Origin: Wandonia sp964447015
Lineage (GTDB): Bacteria; Bacteroidota; Bacteroidia; Flavobacteriales_D; Crocinitomicaceae
Direction: 5' to 3'
DNA: 64,000 bases
Assembly (NCBI GenBank): GCA_964447015.1
Contig: CAYUQU010000002.1
Location: forward strand, 58,394-122,393
The translations under genes were made by a program, and so were the position numbers. The notes under the pieces were generated by a model. The model was not told the origin of the DNA. It saw only the letters and a program-made list of their open reading frames with translations, and did no database searches. This document shows, in pieces, positions 62,222 to 64,000 of the stretch. Within the stretch, counting starts at the first letter, position 1, and each line of letters begins with the position of its first letter.

Positions 62222-63904
62222 TTAATCTACGTTGTCGTGTAAGAAAGAATTGTTCCCTCTTAAATCTGATTTACCGTCATCTTCTTTTTCAAACAGTCCA
62301 AAACGAGAGATGTTTGATTCAGATGAGTGAGGCGTGTCTTCCAACTGAATATTTCTTCGCATAAATGCAGGTTCCTGCTCAAGTTCCGAAATTCCATCTG
62401 GCTTTTTCAGTTTACTTGTGTATTCACGAATTCTAAGCATTCTCTCCTCCGATTTTTGTTGTTGCTCTTCAGGAGACAATGTGCTATCAGACACTTCATT
62501 CTCATTCACTTTCGCCTCAAGATCATCTTCCAAGATGTAACGTGTAATCTTTTCTTCAGAGCTTGATGACTCCTTGCTTTCTTTTTCAGAAGGAAGTTCA
62601 AACTTCACTTCTTCCGTAATTTCAGATGTCACTTCCCAATCAAAAGAAATTGAAGCCTGAGGAAGTTCTTCTTCTTCAACTTCAGACACTACATCTTCCG
62701 ATTCAAGTTCCATCAAAAATGGCGCATCTTCGAGCTCAATCTCATCTGAGATTTCACTTACAACCTCCGTGCTTTTGCTTTCAACAACTTCATCTGATTT
62801 CAAAAAAGGCATTTCAGCTTCATCTGATGTCTCTGATTCTTTATTCTCACTTACTGGAGTTGACATTGGTGTCTTAACTTCATTGCGGTGCTCGTCTTCT
62901 AACTTGCGAAAAGTACGCTCTGGAGCTTGTTCAAAACCCGTAACAGGAGAAGAATTAAAACCCGTTGCAATAAGCGTTACACAAACTGCATCACCCAAAG
63001 AGCTATCATAAGCATGACCCCAAATTACATCCGCAGTAGAACCTGCTTCATCTTGAATGTAGTCTGTGATATCTGCTATCTCGTCCATTAATACTTCTTT
63101 CTCACCATAAGTGATGTTAAGCAACACGTACTGAGCTCCAACGATATCATTATCATTCAACAATGGAGACAACAATGCTTTCTGAACTGCTTCAATCGCG
63201 CGATTCTCACCTTCAGCAGTTGCCGATCCCATAATTGCCACACCACTGTCTTTCATTACCGTATTAACATCATTGAAATCGACGTTAATTGAACCAGTAA
63301 CTGAAATTACTTCGGCGATACCTTTAGCTGCAGTTGTAACTACATCATCCGCTTGCGAAAATGCATTACCAAGGCTCAAGTTTCCGTACATTTCACGCAA
63401 ACGCTCGTTGTTAATGACAAGTAATGTATCAACGTTCTTGCGCATTTCTTCAAGTCCTGCTTCCGCTTGTTGTCTTCTTTTCCGACCTTCGAAATTAAAA
63501 GGAACAGTAACAATACCTACAGTAAGAATCCCCATGTCTTTCGCCAATTTAGCGATAACAGGGGCCGCGCCCGTTCCAGTTCCACCACCCATTCCGGCAG
63601 TTACGAAAACCATCTTGGTGTTCTTTTTAAGGATTTCTGTAATTTCCTCAATATTTTCATTCGCTGCGTTCTTTCCTATTTCAGGAATAGAACCCGCTCC
63701 TCGACCTTCAGTTAAGCTTGGGCCAAGTTGGATTTTCACAGGAATTGGCGAAATTTCTAACGCTTGGCAGTCCGTATTACATACAATGTAATCAACTCCT
63801 TTAATTCCTAGGTTAAACATGTGGTTTACGGCGTTGCTACCTCCACCACCTACACCAATCACCTTGATGATTGACGATTGTCCTTTTGGCATATCAAATT
63901 CCAT
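62222..63904 (-). CDS. ftsZ: Cell division protein FtsZ
   Basis: A 560-residue tubulin-like GTPase that forms the division ring. The G-box is GGGTGTG at 106-112, with NTDCQAL and the T7-type NVDFNDV region. The GTPase core ends near 320. A long acidic Ser/Glu-rich linker (about 325-520) makes it much longer than E. coli FtsZ, as is common in Bacteroidota. The C-terminus NNSFLHDNVD is the phylum-typical tail that binds partners such as FtsA. It lies 35 bases after the ftsA stop. Confidence 0.97.
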   Translation of the reverse strand: MEFDMPKGQSSIIKVIGVGGGGSNAVNHMFNLGIKGVDYIVCNTDCQALEISPIPVKIQLGPSLTEGRGAGSIPEIGKNAANENIEEITEILKKNTKMVFVTAGMGGGTGTGAAPVIAKLAKDMGILTVGIVTVPFNFEGRKRRQQAEAGLEEMRKNVDTLLVINNERLREMYGNLSLGNAFSQADDVVTTAAKGIAEVISVTGSINVDFNDVNTVMKDSGVAIMGSATAEGENRAIEAVQKALLSPLLNDNDIVGAQYVLLNITYGEKEVLMDEIADITDYIQDEAGSTADVIWGHAYDSSLGDAVCVTLIATGFNSSPVTGFEQAPERTFRKLEDEHRNEVKTPMSTPVSENKESETSDEAEMPFLKSDEVVESKSTEVVSEISDEIELEDAPFLMELESEDVVSEVEEEELPQASISFDWEVTSEITEEVKFELPSEKESKESSSSEEKITRYILEDDLEAKVNENEVSDSTLSPEEQQQKSEERMLRIREYTSKLKKPDGISELEQEPAFMRRNIQLEDTPHSSESNISRFGLFEKEDDGKSDLRGNNSFLHDNVD

Positions 63905-63939
63905 ACGATTCAGGTTTTAATTTCTTTTGTTTATTCTTC

Positions 63940-64000
63940 TTAATCTTCTTCTTCAAACCAACTCTTGCTCTTCGATATTATCTTCTCGAAAAAGCTTCCC
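63940..64000 (-). CDS. ftsA: Cell division protein FtsA, C-terminal fragment
   Basis: Only the last 19 codons and stop are present at the right edge. They read GSFFEKIISKSKSWFEEED, an amphipathic aromatic/basic helix like the membrane-targeting tail of Bacteroidota FtsA. The position immediately upstream of ftsZ supports the call. Confidence 0.75.
   Translation of the reverse strand, partial: GSFFEKIISKSKSWFEEED

Noticed and set aside
63273..63791. 172-codon plus-strand open frame opposite ftsZ
   Set aside because: It is antisense to the conserved FtsZ GTPase core; its composition is low-complexity Ser/Pro/Ile as expected of a shadow frame.
1..64000. tRNA, rRNA, CRISPR array, insertion sequence or prophage
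   Set aside because: No tRNA-like cloverleaf, regularly spaced direct repeats, transposase, integrase or phage structural gene was seen on either strand.

Overview
The window comes from a low-GC member of the Bacteroidota, most likely a Flavobacteriales bacterium; the genus cannot be read from the sequence. Two giant secreted proteins end in type IX secretion sorting domains (type A at 4335-9383, type B/CHU_C at 10063-13953). Many genes lie behind the Bacteroidota promoter element TAnnTTTG. FtsZ ends in the family-typical NNSFLHDNVD tail, an RprX/RprY-like two-component pair is present, and several starts are TTG or GTG. There are no insertion sequences, prophage genes, CRISPR arrays, rRNAs or tRNAs that I can see, and no gene-free stretch exceeds 300 bases (the longest is 137-427).

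Layout. 1-4201: start of tatC, recQ, a Crp/Fnr regulator and a divergent SDR. 4335-13953: two large T9SS-exported surface or secreted proteins flanking a 3-hydroxyanthranilate dioxygenase. 14155-18567: a long PurF-type amidotransferase, an orphan sensor kinase and gpmI. 18578-36869: an approximately 18 kb, AT-rich, accessory-looking glycan locus. 36972-41477: recA, bcp-type peroxiredoxin and an AddB-like nuclease. 41724-49638: pth, a radical SAM/membrane/TPR-lipoprotein operon, a CrtI/RetSat-like oxidoreductase, a secreted unknown and rlmN. 49741-58257: LTA-synthase-like phosphotransferase, DUF2911 protein, D-2-hydroxyacid dehydrogenase, mgtE and an RprXY-like two-component system. 58366-64000: TonB, fumC, a small membrane protein, an odd thioredoxin, a DUF983 protein, a YqeY protein, ftsZ and the end of ftsA.

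The most interesting part is the glycan locus. It encodes a WecE-type sugar aminotransferase, a TMTC-like multispanning glycosyltransferase with a TPR tail, two overlapping sulfotransferases, three aspartyl/asparaginyl beta-hydroxylase-like proteins in 2.1 kb, an RfbF/RfbG-like NDP-sugar pair, two glycosyltransferases, three methyltransferases (tocopherol-MT-like, TylF, FkbM), an unrecognised 270-residue protein, a GNAT acyltransferase and a compact KASIII-ACP-KASIII-SDR cassette. Taken together these look like a pathway that makes an amino sugar carrying a custom short hydroxyacyl amide, decorates a glycan by methylation, sulfation and possibly hydroxylation, and loads a sugar on a polyprenyl carrier (GtrB/ArnC-like GT2). 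No Wzx, Wzy, Wzz or priming transferase is visible. I therefore favour, as inference, a protein O-glycosylation or surface-glycan decoration role in which the TMTC-like enzyme acts as the membrane transferase. The exported adhesin-like proteins of this organism would be plausible acceptors.

Outside that locus the window is mostly housekeeping. Items worth a second look are the thioredoxin with a WYEPC active site, the SDR lacking the Tyr/Lys pair, a perfect dyad beside the recA promoter, and several intergenic inverted repeats.
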